Origin: Tyto alba
Taxonomy: Eukaryota; Chordata; Aves; Strigiformes; Tytonidae
NCBI RefSeq assembly: GCF_018691265.1
Contig: NW_024881316.1
Location: 27,071,819-27,135,818, forward strand
Direction of reading: 5' to 3'
DNA length: 64,000 nt
How positions within the stretch are numbered: position 1 is the stretch's first letter; each line of letters opens with the position of its first letter. The notes below the pieces were generated by a model. That model had not been told where the DNA came from. It made no database searches and worked only from the letters and a program-made list of their open reading frames with translations. A program made the translations under genes and the position numbers. Positions 43,854 to 58,590 of this stretch are shown in pieces.

Positions 43854-45902
43854 GCTTATGTAACAATAAGAAAAGACAAGCAAAGTCTTGTAGACAGAAG
43901 GACAACTCAGTACAAGTGAAGAGTCAGTCTTCTGATATTCAGATTCTAGAAAAATATTGATAGTGTAATGTGTTTGTTGACCAAAAGAGCAAGCAAAAAA
44001 AAATATCAAAAGAATTAATCATTATGATTTGTTAAAACTAAATGCTTAGTGGATTATTGCATAAATTCTTGTTAGATTTTAGTTGTAGTTGCAGAAATTT
44101 TGTTATATTTTTTGGTTATTGCCACTGTTCATATAGTGATGATTTTGCTTAGTGAACATTTTGGTCATTTCTTGAGTAGCAAATATACCTGGACATTGAG
44201 AACAAATCAATTTTTCATCTTGTTTATGGTAGGTATATCTCATTATGAATTCCCTGCTTTTGAGTCTATTCAGAATTATCAGTATATGGAGATTGTCATG
44301 TCATTAAAATGAGTGATCTTAATCATAATTTCAAACAGTAATTATTATTTTTTGACCTATACTTTATGTAAAGCAATATTATTCGTACTTTTCTGTATAA
44401 AAAATAAGAATTTGGAGAACATCTTCACGTCTGAAAGTTGAATTCACCCCTTACAGAGTTTCATCTATGTAAATGACAATTTAAATAGTTCTCAACCCAT
44501 AATTTGCACAAGAGAGACTGAGGCAAATTGATGCACTCATTCATAAACCATGTGAACAAAATCAGTCATCTGTTGATAGCCTTTTTTTGTCTCTTCAAGG
44601 ATGACGAAAATAATAAATCAAAATCAGTCCCTGAAAAATTAAAATTTTTCAAGCAACAGTTTTAGTTGATTATATCAATGCAGTCTAGAGGTATATACTG
44701 CACTCAGTAACATCTTCAATTAGAAATTGTACAATCAGGTATCAGAATCTGATAGTTATTTGTAAAGTGTGCTTGCAGCAAGATCCTAAGTGTATTTATA
44801 GCTAAAGAAAAAATAAATTACATACTAACCTCAGTATGGAAGGGAAACATCTATGTGGCTTATTTACTTATTCTGCAATAGCTGAGCCTCTTATCTCTAA
44901 GTGTCTTAAGATATCCCTTATGGTTAAATCTAAAATTTTTACTACTAGACTAAATAAGAACCTTGCTTTCATCTTTGAAAGAACCAATATAACTATTACT
45001 GAAAAGGAGAAGTGATAAAAATGTTAAATTTGAGGAATATCAAGTACATATTTAAAGTATTTTTTGTCTTCTGACAGACCTATATGGTTTTCACTCCAAA
45101 GTGTTGTGAAGTGCCTTAATATGTCTATTGGATTTAACAACAAATAAGAGAAAACTGTTTCTTGGTTAATAAATTATAATCTTTGAGTAGCTATGAAACA
45201 CAGTTTAGTATCAATATCAAATGAAATTAAATTAGGAAGTAGGAAGTCATTCTTTAATCCAGAAGGCTGTTCATAACTAGCCAGAATATTCTTATAAAGG
45301 CCAAACTGAAGAACTATTAAATTTCAAATTTATTGTACACTGTTAATCCTTCCTAAGATATACTAAAAAATATCGAAGAAAATATTCTCAGTATTACAAC
45401 TCAATATAACGTTACAATGTCATTTGGAAGTTCTTCAGATTACTCCCCCTTCATAAATTCTTACATGTCTTCACAGATATGCTGTGGTGTCAACTCTGTG
45501 TTTCCTATATGCTAGAATTTGCCAGAGAACTGGCCTCTTTCGTCACATGTTCATACTCTTGATAAAATCACTTTATACCTCTCAGACAGTGTAAAGTCTA
45601 CAGAACATGTAATTATTTTTTGTCAGCTTTATTAGTCCTTTCCCTGCTAGAATGATTAAATTTATTATAGCATAAATGAGAATCAGACGTTTCTTTTTAT
45701 TTCTCCAGTATAGTCTGGAGTTTTTACACACTTCCTAATAACACTTTTGTCTTACACTAAACAGTGTGGTGCCTTGAGTATATTGTGCAAAAGTCAGAGT
45801 TAATGATTCCTAAGTATACAAAATATTTAGAAAGATACTTTTTTTTTTTTTTTTGCAACATATAGGGAAAACAAAAGAAGAGGAACTAAATTTCTGTTAC
45901 AT

Positions 45903-45928
45903 GTTTATTTGTTTGTTTGTTTGTTTTT
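45903..45928. repeat. (GTTT)n microsatellite
   Basis: About five tandem GTTT units ending in a short T run. Confidence 0.85.
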
Positions 45929-46916
45929 CCTTGGAAAGTATAGCTTTTCTCAAGTATTGATGGAGTAGTAGCTTTTTCTAAAGTATTCTGTGGCATATAA
46001 ACAATCTCTAATTCATTCAGACTTTTTCTATAGCAGGGAAAGATACAAAATACAGATGTTTTATATAAAGTAATCATAAATATTTTCATAAAACTAATTT
46101 AATTTTTGCAGAGATTAAGACATTAATGTAAATGCACGTTAAGATAGAATTCATGTCAACATTGTAAATATTGTAAACATTCTATGCACTTTATCTTGAA
46201 TTGCAGAGCATCAAATTGAAAATGAAAAATATTTAAAATGCTATATATGGTTGGTATCTATGTTAATCCTTATGAAAAACATAAACTACAGTTTTTGTCT
46301 ACTGGCAGTAACTGCATTCTCTTACGAAGTCTGAAATACTAAAAAAAATAAAACTGAAATCACTCTAAAAATCTCTCTAAATGTCATCTTTATTTTTTTA
46401 TGTCAAGTGTTCTAAACTGGAATGTAATAGTTTTCCTGAATGCCCAGACTATACCATTTTACAGTAATTAGTATCTGAATGTGTGTTAACAGCTTTTATG
46501 GCAATGTATTTTAAGAACTTGTTAAAGCTTTTCTAAAATGATTATCATGGATAGAAAAATAAAGCATCACTTGAGCCTTTGCAAAAAATACATAGCATTA
46601 TTTGCTTTCCCTCTTACATTCTCTGCAGTCTGTGATGTGCTTTGTCTCTGAAATGTTTAAATAAATTGCATTAGAGAGCATAATTGTATGTCATTGTTGC
46701 ACTGCATCTCACAAAATGAAAATATACAACAAACGCCTGCCCAATTTGTAATACTCATTGTATGATGTTCATTACTTTTTTTTCTGGAACTTGTATTTCA
46801 GAAATGCTTATGGTATGCTCAATTTTACATTGCAAAACTTCTGCCAGTAGGACAAGACATACATCCATGAAAAAAACAGAGGTAGAATGATAATATTTAA
46901 TGTGCTTTCTTCACAG

Positions 46917-47111
46917 CTGTAACTTGCCCTGGCATAGAGACTCTGCTCTCAGAACATGTTGCCTGGAGACTGATTTCTGGGTCACTGAATGAGTATGGAG
47001 CTCAAGTAATGCTCAGCTGCAGTCCTGGATATTATTTATTGGGTCAAAGACTCATACAGTGCAGGACTAATGGAACTTGGAGTGTAGGTAATGAAAGGCC
47101 AAGTTGTAAAG
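46917..47111 (+). CDS. CSMD3: CSMD exon: third tandem Sushi domain (long first loop)
   Basis: A 195-nt phase 1-1 exon between TTCACAG and GTAAGG. It encodes SVTCPGIETLLSEHVAWRL, then ISGSLNEYGAQVMLSCSPGY, then YLLGQRLIQCRTNGTWSVG and NERPSCK. All four cysteines and the Trp before Cys4 are present. Cys1 to Cys2 is longer than in the neighbouring Sushi domains (31 residues between them, against about 24 in the next two domains), with an insertion containing VAWRLISGSLNE. NGT is a glycosylation sequon. SGSLNEYGAQV matches CSMD3 as I remember it. Confidence 0.94.
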
Positions 47112-47599
47112 GTAAGGAACATACTTTTCTAAAGAATATCCTATGCATTTTAATACATATATTTTGTTTTATAAACAGTTTAAAGTCTTTTAAAAATATA
47201 TTTTGCTATCAAACTCTTATAAGTAAGCAAATATGAAATTTTCATTAATTTGCTGAAGTTAATTGATTCAAACTCTTTATGTGTAAAGTACAATAAATTT
47301 CATACAAGACCCAAAGAAGTAGCATCAGAAGATCAATCTGGATTATGATCTATGTATCAATATGGATTTTGTTCAACTAGATAGTGCATAAGTATGTAGA
47401 GAATACTAGGAGGTAATGTTATTACTTTAGAAAATTCCAGATTAGAATTAGATTAGAAGATGATATTGCTTTAACCTCTTGGGTGAAGCATGAAAACTAC
47501 TGTTAGAGAAACACACGTATGAGCTTTTATAATGAAAATGTCATAAATTACATCAGCCCTGACATTGGACGCTTAAAGATTTAGAGAATCTTGGTATTC

Positions 47600-47760
47600 T
47601 CAGTGGAATCATACAGTTGTCAAGGATTACAGTATAAAATTCTTAATGAATCCTCCCAAACCTTCATTTCTTTTTTGTCCAATGTGTTATTTGTTTTTGT
47701 TGGAGAGAGGATGTTAGGCACATCATCTAGTCCTGCTACCCTTGAAGCAGAAACCTTTCC
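47600..47760 (-). mobile_element. Possible old CR1 3' fragment
   Basis: GGAATCATACAGTTGTCAAGG and CATCATCTAGTCCTGCTACCC resemble the antisense CR1 tail (GAATCATAGAATCACCAAGG, and CATCTAGTCCAACCCCCTGC). The sequence between them is not clearly related, so this is weak. Confidence 0.3.
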
Positions 47761-47983
47761 TACATTATGATAGTACTTACAGGCCCTCTTTCAATGACAG
47801 GGCAGCACAGAAAATCCCAGCATATGAAGGAAAATTGCCAGCTGACAGATTTAGCAGACTAAGCAAAACTGGAAATAAAATTTACACATTTAACTTTTCA
47901 GAGCAGTATGTCATTTCAGTGAGATACTAAAATTTAATATTTCATCCTGAAAGAGATGCTTTATTTTCTTTTTAGAGATTGAC

Positions 47984-48006
47984 TTTTTTTTTTTTTTTTT
48001 TTTTTT
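47984..48006. repeat. Poly-T (23)
   Basis: An uninterrupted run of 23 T in intron 7. Confidence 0.9.
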
Positions 48007-50782
48007 ACATTCAGTTAAGTTTCTAATGTTAGAAGATATTTAAGGATGGCTATTCTGAAACAAGCTGAATCAATAATAAAATTTTTATAGCAGCATTTTA
48101 GGAAAGAATTCTTGGGATCAGGTGAAGAGTTTACTAAATTATACCTTCTGGTGTTTAAGAAAAGAGAACAGAATCATACTACTCTGTCAAACACTGTTAA
48201 ATCTGCAGACAGCTTATGATAAATGGTAGCAAAAGTATTTCATATGATTCTATGATAGAGATAACAAAATGAACATACATATCAGATAACTTTTCATATT
48301 CCAAATAAATCATTGAGCAAAACCTTCAGTTTGATGTACATATTGTGACAAACAGAAGACAAAATTAATTTGCCTAAATCCAAGCTCTTAATGCCATATG
48401 TGAGAAATTACAATATCTAAGCTGGTAGATACTAAAGAGAACTTGGGAGACTTTCTCAACCTTATTCAACAGCAGCTGGAGGCTAGACCTAAAGTCATTT
48501 TAGATAGTACTGAAACACTCCCAAGAACGATTCAAGTATAAATTGACACAATTCCTCACCAGTACTCAGAAGTGTGTGGCTACAAACCTAAGGCATGGCA
48601 TTTACAGAGGCAGTGTTAGGGAATGATAATAAGATGGGAAAAGAAGAACAAAAAGAGAACAAAGGAGGATGTACACCATTTAACTAAAAATAATATAAAA
48701 GTATTTATTTTCTAGAAAAGAAAAAAATTATTTAAGATGTTTTTAGCACAAGGTTGAGAGAGATACCTGTAACAGCAATCAATACAATACATATATAAAG
48801 GCAGTGTATTTGTTCTTATCTAAATGATGATGGGTTGTGGAATTATGCTCTCTGTTTTATTCCATGAGTTTTGTTTTGGGAAAATCTCCTTTTGAAAATA
48901 TTCAGTTGGAAAATAAGGTGACTCTTCTATATTAGCAATAGTTTTATAAATTTTCTTTTCAAATTAGAACTAATGAGTTTTTTTATTCTACTAACTGCAA
49001 TTATGCCCCTTTCGTTTTGTGCACACACACTAAAAAAAAAATAGTTTTATACTTGCTGCGTAATATGCAGCTACTGCTCAGCTGCTGAAAAGTCTTTGAA
49101 AAGCTAGTTCTTGACCAACCTCTACAATTACAGGGTTATTATATAAGTAGAAAATGACACGATCCACATGGGATAATGTTAACCAAAAACAAAGTATTAG
49201 GTAGATACAGAAACTGAAGGAGTTGCTGATTGAAGATACATTAGATTATTTATAAGATAGGTACATTATTTTGCTCTCTGATAGAAGACTGGTTAGGATT
49301 TAATTATGATAAACTTCATCCCCCCCAAAATGTTCAGTAATATTTCCAATGGATACAGATCATTAAGATCCAGAAATACACTATAGAATATTTTGAGGAG
49401 TCTATGGTTTAATTTCTGTCTGTCATTCACATGCTAGGGATATGTTATATAAATGTAGATTCTATCCATTTATATTTTTGTAGCAGCAGGAAAGCTAATT
49501 AACACACTGATTATAAGGCATTTAGATCATATTTATCAATAACTACTTGTGAATAGTATCTCTAAAGGAATAGCAAAACATCAAATTAAGGGGGTTCTGG
49601 ATTAAGAGAGACCTAAGTAAATTTATTTTATTTGTTTAAGAATACACTAAACAGCTGCCTAACAATTCACGAGGTGGCTCGTTATTCATGTAGTTTAGTT
49701 ATTTTTAACTGAAAAAACTGTAATTAAAAATAATAAAGCATTTTTATTATGTTTATAAAAAATTATTCTATTGTATTTTAGGAAAATATTTTTTTTTAAC
49801 ACATGCATAAGTGTAATTAAAATTCAGCATTAGTATTAGAAGTTACAATGTTAGGCTACTCAACAAGTTACATTAATGTAACTTGATTGTATTTGAAAAT
49901 AGTCTTATCCACCTCTGGAAACCTGTGCATAAGAAATTTTGATCACATATATTCTGATTATGACTGAGTTAATTGCACAGTGGTATGTGCTTGATTTTAT
50001 CCAACTTCTATCTAATTCCATGTTTTTTTCTACAATGAACCTTTTAAAACATAGAAGAATGTGGCCTTGAGATTTCAGATAGGAAGTTTATTTGTGATTA
50101 ACATGCTTTTGAAAGTAAACCCATGATTTATGTTAACATAAAATAAAACATAGATGAAACTCTTGAAGTCATAGATCATCTTTAATTACAATATTATTGA
50201 TACATTTTTCTTGAAACAAATGGCATGACAGAACAGTTTAAATTAAATTAGAGTTTGTTACATTCTTAAAAGGTAATTTTTCAGATGATCCCTGCAATAG
50301 CTGTGGGTTGCAGCTTACACTACAGAAGGTTTTCTAGTCTTAAGAAAAAACAGAAGATTTATATTTTTAGTAAGTAGACTACCATATATTTTATATGATT
50401 ATGAATAACAGTGGGGAACAAGGTAAAAAACAGTTCAGAAAAGTTCAGAGTACTACATGTTAAAAAAAGATAATATCTTTAAACAGACAAAAAGTCTGGA
50501 GAACATATATTTGAGGAGTATGTACATGTGCAATATAACTGCAACCTTCCCAGACATTCATGTAATTCCCTTGTTTCAGAATTAGAAATAGAGATTGTGT
50601 TTAAGCTGCTGACAAGATATAAGTATATCCTAATGAATTTTCAGATTTAGAACATGTGTTGCCAAATCAAGCATAATTTTAAGCCCTTACTGTGGAATGT
50701 AACTTTCATATTCATTCTTATTACATTTACATTTTAAGAAAATATAAGGTGGTATATTGTCTTCCAGCCTAAGAAATTATGA

Positions 50783-51100
<318 letters not shown>

Positions 51101-53820
51101 TGAAAAGATATCTTAAATATAGAAATATTATGTACTGCATATGATTTTATACTACTGTACTAGCATATAACTTTTTATTAGAAATTAAATTCTAATTGAT
51201 GTTTTTGGAATGCTTTTTGGACAATAAGATGTTTTTTAAATGGCTCAACTGCCCACATTTAGAGTACTTTGATTTGCTTTGTGGAGTGTGATGAAACTAA
51301 GCTGGAAGATGAGCTTCAGGAGTATTTCTGATGCATTCCAACCACAAATGAGCTTTCAGCATATTGAGCATTCAGTCAAGGGAAGTAGACAAGAGATCGT
51401 CCAAGGTCAAGCAAAACCAACACTCTTCCAAACCCTGTATAGTTTGGACCTTGAGTTCTCAAGCTCTTTCATTCTTCAGATTCACTCATATTGTTTTGCA
51501 CTCCTAATATAGACATAAGAAAACTTCTTTTTCTCAGTCACATTTGAGGCTCAGCAGTGGGTGTATTCTTGGTTGTGGACAGTATATTTATTTCTGGAAG
51601 CTTTTATTTGCTTTGTCTACCCTCATTTGGCAGATTTTCTTCTTGCCTCAGAGCTGAATGTACTCAGTTGCTGTCAAGAAAGGAGGAATCTCTTGTTTCT
51701 TCTCCAGAGCTCAATGTCACTTAAAAAGCAACTTTCTCTTTGCTGCCTAGACATATCCTTTTAGCAGAACACATAGTATTCCATGTTTATCTAGTACATT
51801 TAAAATAAAACAGTTTGGCCACCTATCATACACAATAATTGGATTGTTTTACAGATAATTGAAGTGTTTTACATTAATTGATTTTTAGAACCCCCCAAAC
51901 CAAATAGCATAATTAAGATTATCCAGAATAATCCATATTCTTGTTTTTTACAGCAATGAAACATTAAAAGCATTGTTTTATAAGGAAGTGATAGGAATTG
52001 TAACATGAATTGTCAGAAATTATTCTCTGTCCAGAACTCACTTGTAAAATTTTCAGATAGGCTAGAATAATGTTTGACTAATTAGAAACATGTCAAACAG
52101 TAACGTTTTACTTAAATCTTTTAAATAAATTATGCTGATTCATTTATAAATTATAAAAACCTTTGTCCTCCCACACTGTCAAAACATTAAGCTTTTAAAA
52201 AGTATATTAACATGAGAAATTTGTCAGTTATCTTCATCTGACCTTGGTATATTCAAAACATGCCATTAAAAGAATGGGGATAGATATGTTTTGCAGTATG
52301 TCATGAAGAACAACATACTTTTGTCCTATGTGAAGAAATTAATTCAAATCAAAACTGAAAAAACCCTTTTTTCTAAGCATTGCTTCTTCAAACCTTCGTG
52401 CTGTCTGAAGAATCCCTGATGATATCAGTTCCATGAACCAAGTCAAAATAAACCTGACATCTACATTTACAACAAGTCAATGTCAGTATGGATCTGTGAG
52501 AAATAAGTTTTACATATACCTAAAGAACTGATAACAAAAGGTTGTTCAGCATTCCTAGACACCTGAATCCATTCTTAACTTTCTCAGTGACAATAATGTC
52601 TCTGCCTTTCTATGTTCAGATAGACATACGTATGATTTTTGGCATATCAGGTTGCTGTTTCTCAATATCTTACAGATATAAGTGTAAAGTAAGTAGTCTA
52701 TGCTGTTTTGCCTTAAATTTATAAGAAAAGTTTCTTCATCGTACCATCATAAAGCATATCGGCAAGTATTGAGTTTTGAGTTCATGCTCTCAGCAACACT
52801 AAACTTCAAGAAATGGCTACAGTTCCCCTAGTGAATCATAGAAAATCAGAGCTGCATTTTAAAACACAGCAACATTCCCCTGGTATAAAATTCTATTAAA
52901 AGAAGAACATCTGCACCACAATAACCAGGTGTGATGGGACCACATACAAACTCAATCATGTCTTCAAAAAAGCAATTTTCAAGTATCATAAATTTCATCT
53001 TAGCAGGTTATTAAGAAAAAAATAAATAGCAAGCATCATTAGATAAACATGATTTTAAAAAGAGTACTAGTGAAAACATCCTGCATTTCTGGAGATCTTT
53101 AGTTCCTGAAAATACTTTTGGAGAAAATATTATAAAACAGGCTTCGAGCCACAAGATACTAATGCACTAACAGGCAAAAGCACAATAATCTAACCTTGAT
53201 GAAGAAGAATGTGGAGTTCAGCTGCATATTAACTCTATTTTTCATTGGTATAGAACAGACAATTTGATGGGGTATAGGTGAAATACAGAAATGTTGTAGT
53301 CTTCTCACAGACAGGGATAAAATCTCAGTCTTTGTGTCCTACTTGCTGTGTTGATTGCCTTTTCTTCTTCCAATTGCTATAGTAGGCTGCAGTGTCAAGG
53401 AAAATGAAGATGGAATCTTTAAAAAAAAAAATAGCATGAAATCATGTAATTAAGATATTAATTAAACTTTTATAGCCTTTTATCATGTATTCCTGATTTA
53501 TTCCTTCATTTTTTAACAGTATTGTTTGTAGCACAATATTTGTGAATATAGTTTTACAGTATGTCATCTCTTAAGATACAGAATGGTCAAAAGTAGTGAC
53601 CATTGTCTCATAGAGCTAACCAAGCTTCTGAAGAGCAGTTTGTTATTAGTGAGTTCCCAGAAAAATGTAGTTCTTTCTGGCAAATTTTGTGAAAAGGAAA
53701 GAATTTCTCTGGCTTGATATATTTTCAATTCCATACATTTTATTTTTCAATTCAAAATATCCTGTATTAAGAATGATGTCATTTTCATGTAGGAAATCAT
53801 GGCATAAATGGAGTACACTT

Positions 53821-53970
53821 TCATAGAATCATAGAATCCCAGGTTGGAAGGGACCTCAAAGATCCTCTGGTCCAACCTTTCTTGGCAATAGCACAGTGTA
53901 GACAAGATGGCCCAGCACCCTGTCCAGCTGAATCTTAAAAGTGTCCAATGTTGGGGAATTCACCATTACT
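53821..53970 (-). mobile_element. CR1 LINE 3'-end fragment
   Basis: The + strand opens with two copies of TCATAGAA, then TCCCAGGTTGGAAGGGACC, CTGGTCCAACCTTTCTTGGC and AGATGGCCCAGCACCCTGTCC, and finishes at AAAGTGTCCAATGTTGGGG. It is the reverse complement of the last 150 bp of the CR1 at 17285-20897 with few differences, so the two belong to the same subfamily. It is a severely 5'-truncated insertion. Confidence 0.9.
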
Positions 53971-54004
53971 GCTTCTTTTGATATTTAGAGCAGTAAAGGA
54001 GTAC

Positions 54005-54024
54005 TATATATATATATATATATT
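54005..54024. repeat. (TA)10 dinucleotide repeat
   Basis: Ten tandem TA units just after the CR1 fragment. Confidence 0.9.
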
Positions 54025-57000
54025 TATTATTAGAAAAAAGTATTCCACTGAGGTGCTGGTTAGGAGAATGCAATATTTCAGCATTACTTTTTAACATACA
54101 TAAATTCATCAGTTCCACAGTGGAACTATGTAAGAAGTTTGTAGGTGAAGATACATCAGCTTCCTACTCATGTCACGTTATCCCTGGACTCAAGCTAACT
54201 GACAGTTACAAGATGTTGGATCTGCATCTGTGAAGATCCAACAGCCCCAGATTTGCATGTGTAGGAGTATTTTCCTCAGCCCTTTCTTTTATTGCAAATG
54301 TACAAGCTGTGTTGTAAAAAATTGCTGTTACCCAGAAGGTTTTTGCTGTGTGTTATACCATTCATTGTCAGTGTAGTGTCTGACACCTGTATTTAATAAT
54401 TTCAAACATGAAGATACATGTTAGCATTAATTCATTTTAACTAATCTGAAATACTACTTCATCATCTGATCAATAATAATAGTGTTTAGGACTTATGTAC
54501 TGCTTTTCTTTTTTGAAAGGCTATACACATAGGGTAATTTGACTGCCAACATATACAAACTAAATAGTATACAAATCTCAATGGATTCTGTTGTATTATA
54601 AATAACTCTTGTCCATGGAAGGTTGTAAAAGATTTCTTCTTCTATTCTGACTCCTAAGAAATATATTGTTTTACCACTGTACACTCCAGAAGATTAAATG
54701 TCTGTGGTAACCATATATTTAGATTCGAATAGGGTAGGGATGGAGAAGAACTGATCAGTACAGGACTTGTATAGTGAACAATACCCATTTATTCTTGAAA
54801 TCAGTTTAAAAACTACATACAGTGAAGTTATTAACTCTTTGGGAAAAAGCTAGTAAGTTTACTAGTTCACATAGTTAGGAAAATCTCTATATGCATCTTG
54901 AATTCCATTTGTATGAATTCATCCTTTTCTTCTCCAGGAGTGATTTGCTGTTGGATTTTGTCTGTTTTGTTTTCTTACAAATTCACATTGAAACTGGTAT
55001 CCATTACTATTATATGACTCCTTTGGTCATAACTAATAACTTTTCTGTTTCCACCTGACTATCTGCATTTTAAATGATTTCTACAGATCTATTCCCACTT
55101 GTAATAAACACAGGACTTCTTAAAGGAATCATTACTGCAAAAAGACAAATGCTTTTTTTATACTTCCTCTTTTTTATAAAATTTGGTGGGCTTTGGTTTC
55201 TATTTTATTGATTACATTGTTGAATGCAGCCCTATACTTAGAACAGTTGAATGCATGGATCTACCTCACTAAACAAAAAGGTTCACATTTAGATCTGGAA
55301 GGTTGTTAATTACTATTTAGTCTTCGCTATTTCAAAATCAGACAAGCTCTATAGTGTCAAAAATACTGCACAGATCCGAGTGTAAAAGTCTAAATTTGAG
55401 TTATCGCATGCTGCAGAAGGTTGTATTTCTGCTATTAGACCTCTTCCTACCTCTCTACATTCTCTCACATAAGAGATAGTCACACCATGTACTTTAGACA
55501 CTTAATTTAGATGCAATTTAGAGTACAATCTAAGTTCCTAAATTCCCAACAAGGTCAATGGAACTATGCAGGCTCCTCCAGAGAGCAATTCATGAAAGGT
55601 AAATTTTTAAATTTTAAAGCCACATGATGTGAATGCCTCCAGTTGTGTATTCCTAAATTTCAAGGACAGCATGCACCAAATTTATTTCAGAGGTGCCTTT
55701 AGGACTTACCTGAAGTCTTTGAAAATCAAGAGGCAAACACCCAGGGAGCTCTGAATGTCTTTTCATTTCAAATGAATGATAATGAGTCAGAGATTTTTTT
55801 TTACCTACACTGTACCTAAATGAATATAATTCAGGACAGCTATAGTTTTAAATAGGTATCACTTTATGTTACCCACTGGTCTCTGTAGAAACAATTTATG
55901 ATTTCAGGCCAGCTAAGTACACTAATTTCTGTATCTCAGGAAAATGTTTGTCAAATCCTTATTATTTCTCTGAAAAGAAAAATAAAACCAATGACTGTAG
56001 TTAATGAGTTCAAGGTTAATGTTCAGGTTGCTAGTCTTATATGTATTTTTTCTTAGTTATGCAGGGATAAATATCAATTATTAGGCAAGATTCTTTTCAG
56101 TTTCACTCAATTACTCACACTGTTAATATTTCGTATCTCTTCCCTGTATTTCCTTCCAAGAATAATTGCACCTATAAGTCACAAAACGTATATATTTGTG
56201 TGCATGCTTTGTGTGTCTGAGTGATCATACATACATGTAGGGCATAGATCAAATTGGAAGCATTTAAGAGTTTGCTTAAGACCATCCCTGGTATTGGTGG
56301 CATTTAATCATTAACTAAAGTTTTTTCTGAATAGATACTTTTTCCTTACTTTTTATGACTTTCAGGTGCAAAACTATACATAAACAAGTCAAGGACATAC
56401 TGTAAAATACAAACTCAAATATAATCTACTCCATTCCATTTTCATGTATTTTTAGTTGTTTGTTTTTTTGTTTTTTTTTTTTTTTTTTCCAAAAAGGTAA
56501 GAATTCCATATCTTATGTATTTCTATAATATATATAATTCTCTACATTTATCAGTGTGAAAAAATGCTGCTGCTGACTGTGATTGTGTAAAAATATCTGA
56601 TCCTGTAATTGATAACTCATAAGTAAACTGCAGTATGATATTGTGATATTGTCTTATTTCAAATTTTTATTAAAATAAAATTGAATTATTTGTATTTTGC
56701 TTTCCAGATGTTTTAGAATAAAACTACTGAATCAACCTTGAACCATGTAAACAATTTCCCTAATTCTTGAGACCATATTTTATTAAAAAATCCACTAGCA
56801 GCCTCTTTAATTTTCTTTTAATCTAATTTTACTTGATGGAAAATTACATATATTTTGTGTTACTGCAGTGCTCTTTGAGTTCTTGAATTGTTGAAATATT
56901 GAATTTAAATGAGTGAAAATTCCCAGAAAAATCATTAAATCCACTAGGTGGGACAATCTGTATATAATAAGTCCAGCAACTTGTTAAATCCCTGTCTAAG

Positions 57001-57899
57001 AGAAAGTGCATAATGTTTTGTATTTTACATTATGCCAGTGGCACATCTCAGCTGTCTTCTTGAAATTTCCTGTGGGTCCCTGTGTTTGGCTTCTACAGTA
57101 ACTGCTTTTCAATTATTCACTAATTAGGTCTTGAAAAATTTTGAAATATCAAGTGTGCTCCATTCTATTTGGTAAAAATACAGCTTATCTTTTCCCATTT
57201 TACATCTGTTTCATAGATTCAGTTTCTCAAAATCTGTGATTGTCCAAATTGCCTGAATGACAATTTTCAGAGTTGTCCCATTGCCTGGATATTTAGGGTG
57301 ATAAAGAATTGTTTTCTTTAGGAGAAGAAATTGTGATTAAAATATAGGTATACCTCTGCTCTATTACATGGTTCATCTAGGCCATAGATTATCCAGGCCA
57401 TGAATTTGTTACTCCTAGTAGTAAAGTTGTGGGGGAGAGATGATACAGCAGTAGAGGGAATCAATGAAGGAACTACTGAAATAAACTGAACTAATATCTG
57501 TGTTATGACTGGATAAGTCTGAGATGATGGTATATGTCATTGTGAGGCTGCTTTCTACCATGCTTGAAAGGTGGGAACAACTACAATTACTGGGAAAAAA
57601 ACACACAATTATAACATCAGCTACCCAAGAATGCAAGAAGTTAGCACATTCAGCTCAGTTCCTGGAAAAAAATAGGGAGCAAGTATTAGGAACTAAGTCC
57701 ATTTCCAGACATCGGGAAAACAAGAAAATAATTGAGAACAGAAAAGATGGAACAATTAAAAACAATCCTTAATAATCCTACTGCCTTTTTCAATGAATAT
57801 GTCATTGGATGTAGATCGAAGTAGATTTCATCAGTAGATTTCTTTCACTTTGTGTAATAGCAAAACTTTTGAAAGTTTCCCACACTATCCTTGTAGCCT

Positions 57900-58590
57900 G
57901 AAGACAGGTACTGGATGGGGGGACTACAAAATGGGTGGAAAACTAATTGAACCAACAAACTCTAAGGGTAGTCTTTCATGATTCAAAGTATGACTAGTAG
58001 GCAGTGAATACTGAGGATGAATTCTGAGGTCGATATTATCCAGCCTCTGTCAGTGACTTGGATAAGAGTTTGGAGTACAGCCTCAGAAAGTTTGAGGATG
58101 ACACCAAATGATGGCAGAACACTTGATATGATGGACTGCAGTACTGCTAGACAGAGGGACTTTGAGAATCTGGAGGAACGGACCAACAGGAAGCTCATAA
58201 ATTTCAACAAAGGCACATATAGTATCCTGCGCTTTTCCTAGAATAATGCCATTCATGAGTACCGGCTTGGAACTGACTGGGCAGAAAGAAGTTTTACAGA
58301 AAGCAACCCAGTTGACCTAGCAGAGCAGCTGAACAAGAGTTAAAAGTGTGGCCTTGCAGTAAAGAAGATCACAGACTGGACTGTATGAGCAGCAGTTTAG
58401 TCAGCAGGTCAATGTTACTATTTCCTCTTCAGCACTCATAGAAAACTGTAGGTTTTGTGTTCTCCACCATACAACGGAGATATCAGAAAATGGAACAAGT
58501 CTGAGCCTGTTAAGGAGCTAGGGACTGGAGTATGTGATAGACAAGAGGCTGAGTGAGGCTGGAGGAGAGAGAGAATGGTAAAGGTGGATC
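57900..58590 (+). mobile_element. Degraded CR1 LINE, reverse transcriptase part
   Basis: The reading frames shift often, but in order they give a WGDYKMGGKLIEPTNSKG-like stretch, CQ.LG.EFGVQPQKV.G.HQ (the diverged FADDT block), RQRDFENLEERTNRKLINFN and a YRLG.ELTGQK-like stretch. These correspond to the segment DLDRLE.W...LMKFN...YRLGDE of CR1 ORF2. It is an old copy with many stops. Both limits are approximate; similarity may start slightly earlier. Confidence 0.65.

Larger units (their letters stand above)
40132..46916 (+). other. CSMD3: Intron 6 (6,785 bp)
   Basis: Donor GTAAGT, acceptor TTCTTCACAG. It contains an LTR-like block (41224-41945, antisense), a CR1 fragment next to it (about 42010-42115), poly-T runs at 41052-41071, 43347-43368 and 43831-43853, and a (GTTT)n repeat at 45903-45928. 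The rest is AT-rich with no gene seen; the 110-codon - strand frame at 43677-44009 runs through a poly-T tract and is not credible. Confidence 0.85.

Noticed and set aside
43677..44009. 110-codon - strand open frame
   Set aside because: It reads through a poly-T tract (poly-Lys in translation) and has no protein features; chance.
55480..55800. Possible ancient dispersed repeat in intron 8
   Set aside because: The texture resembles old amniote repeats, but I could not match it to a specific family from the sequence alone.
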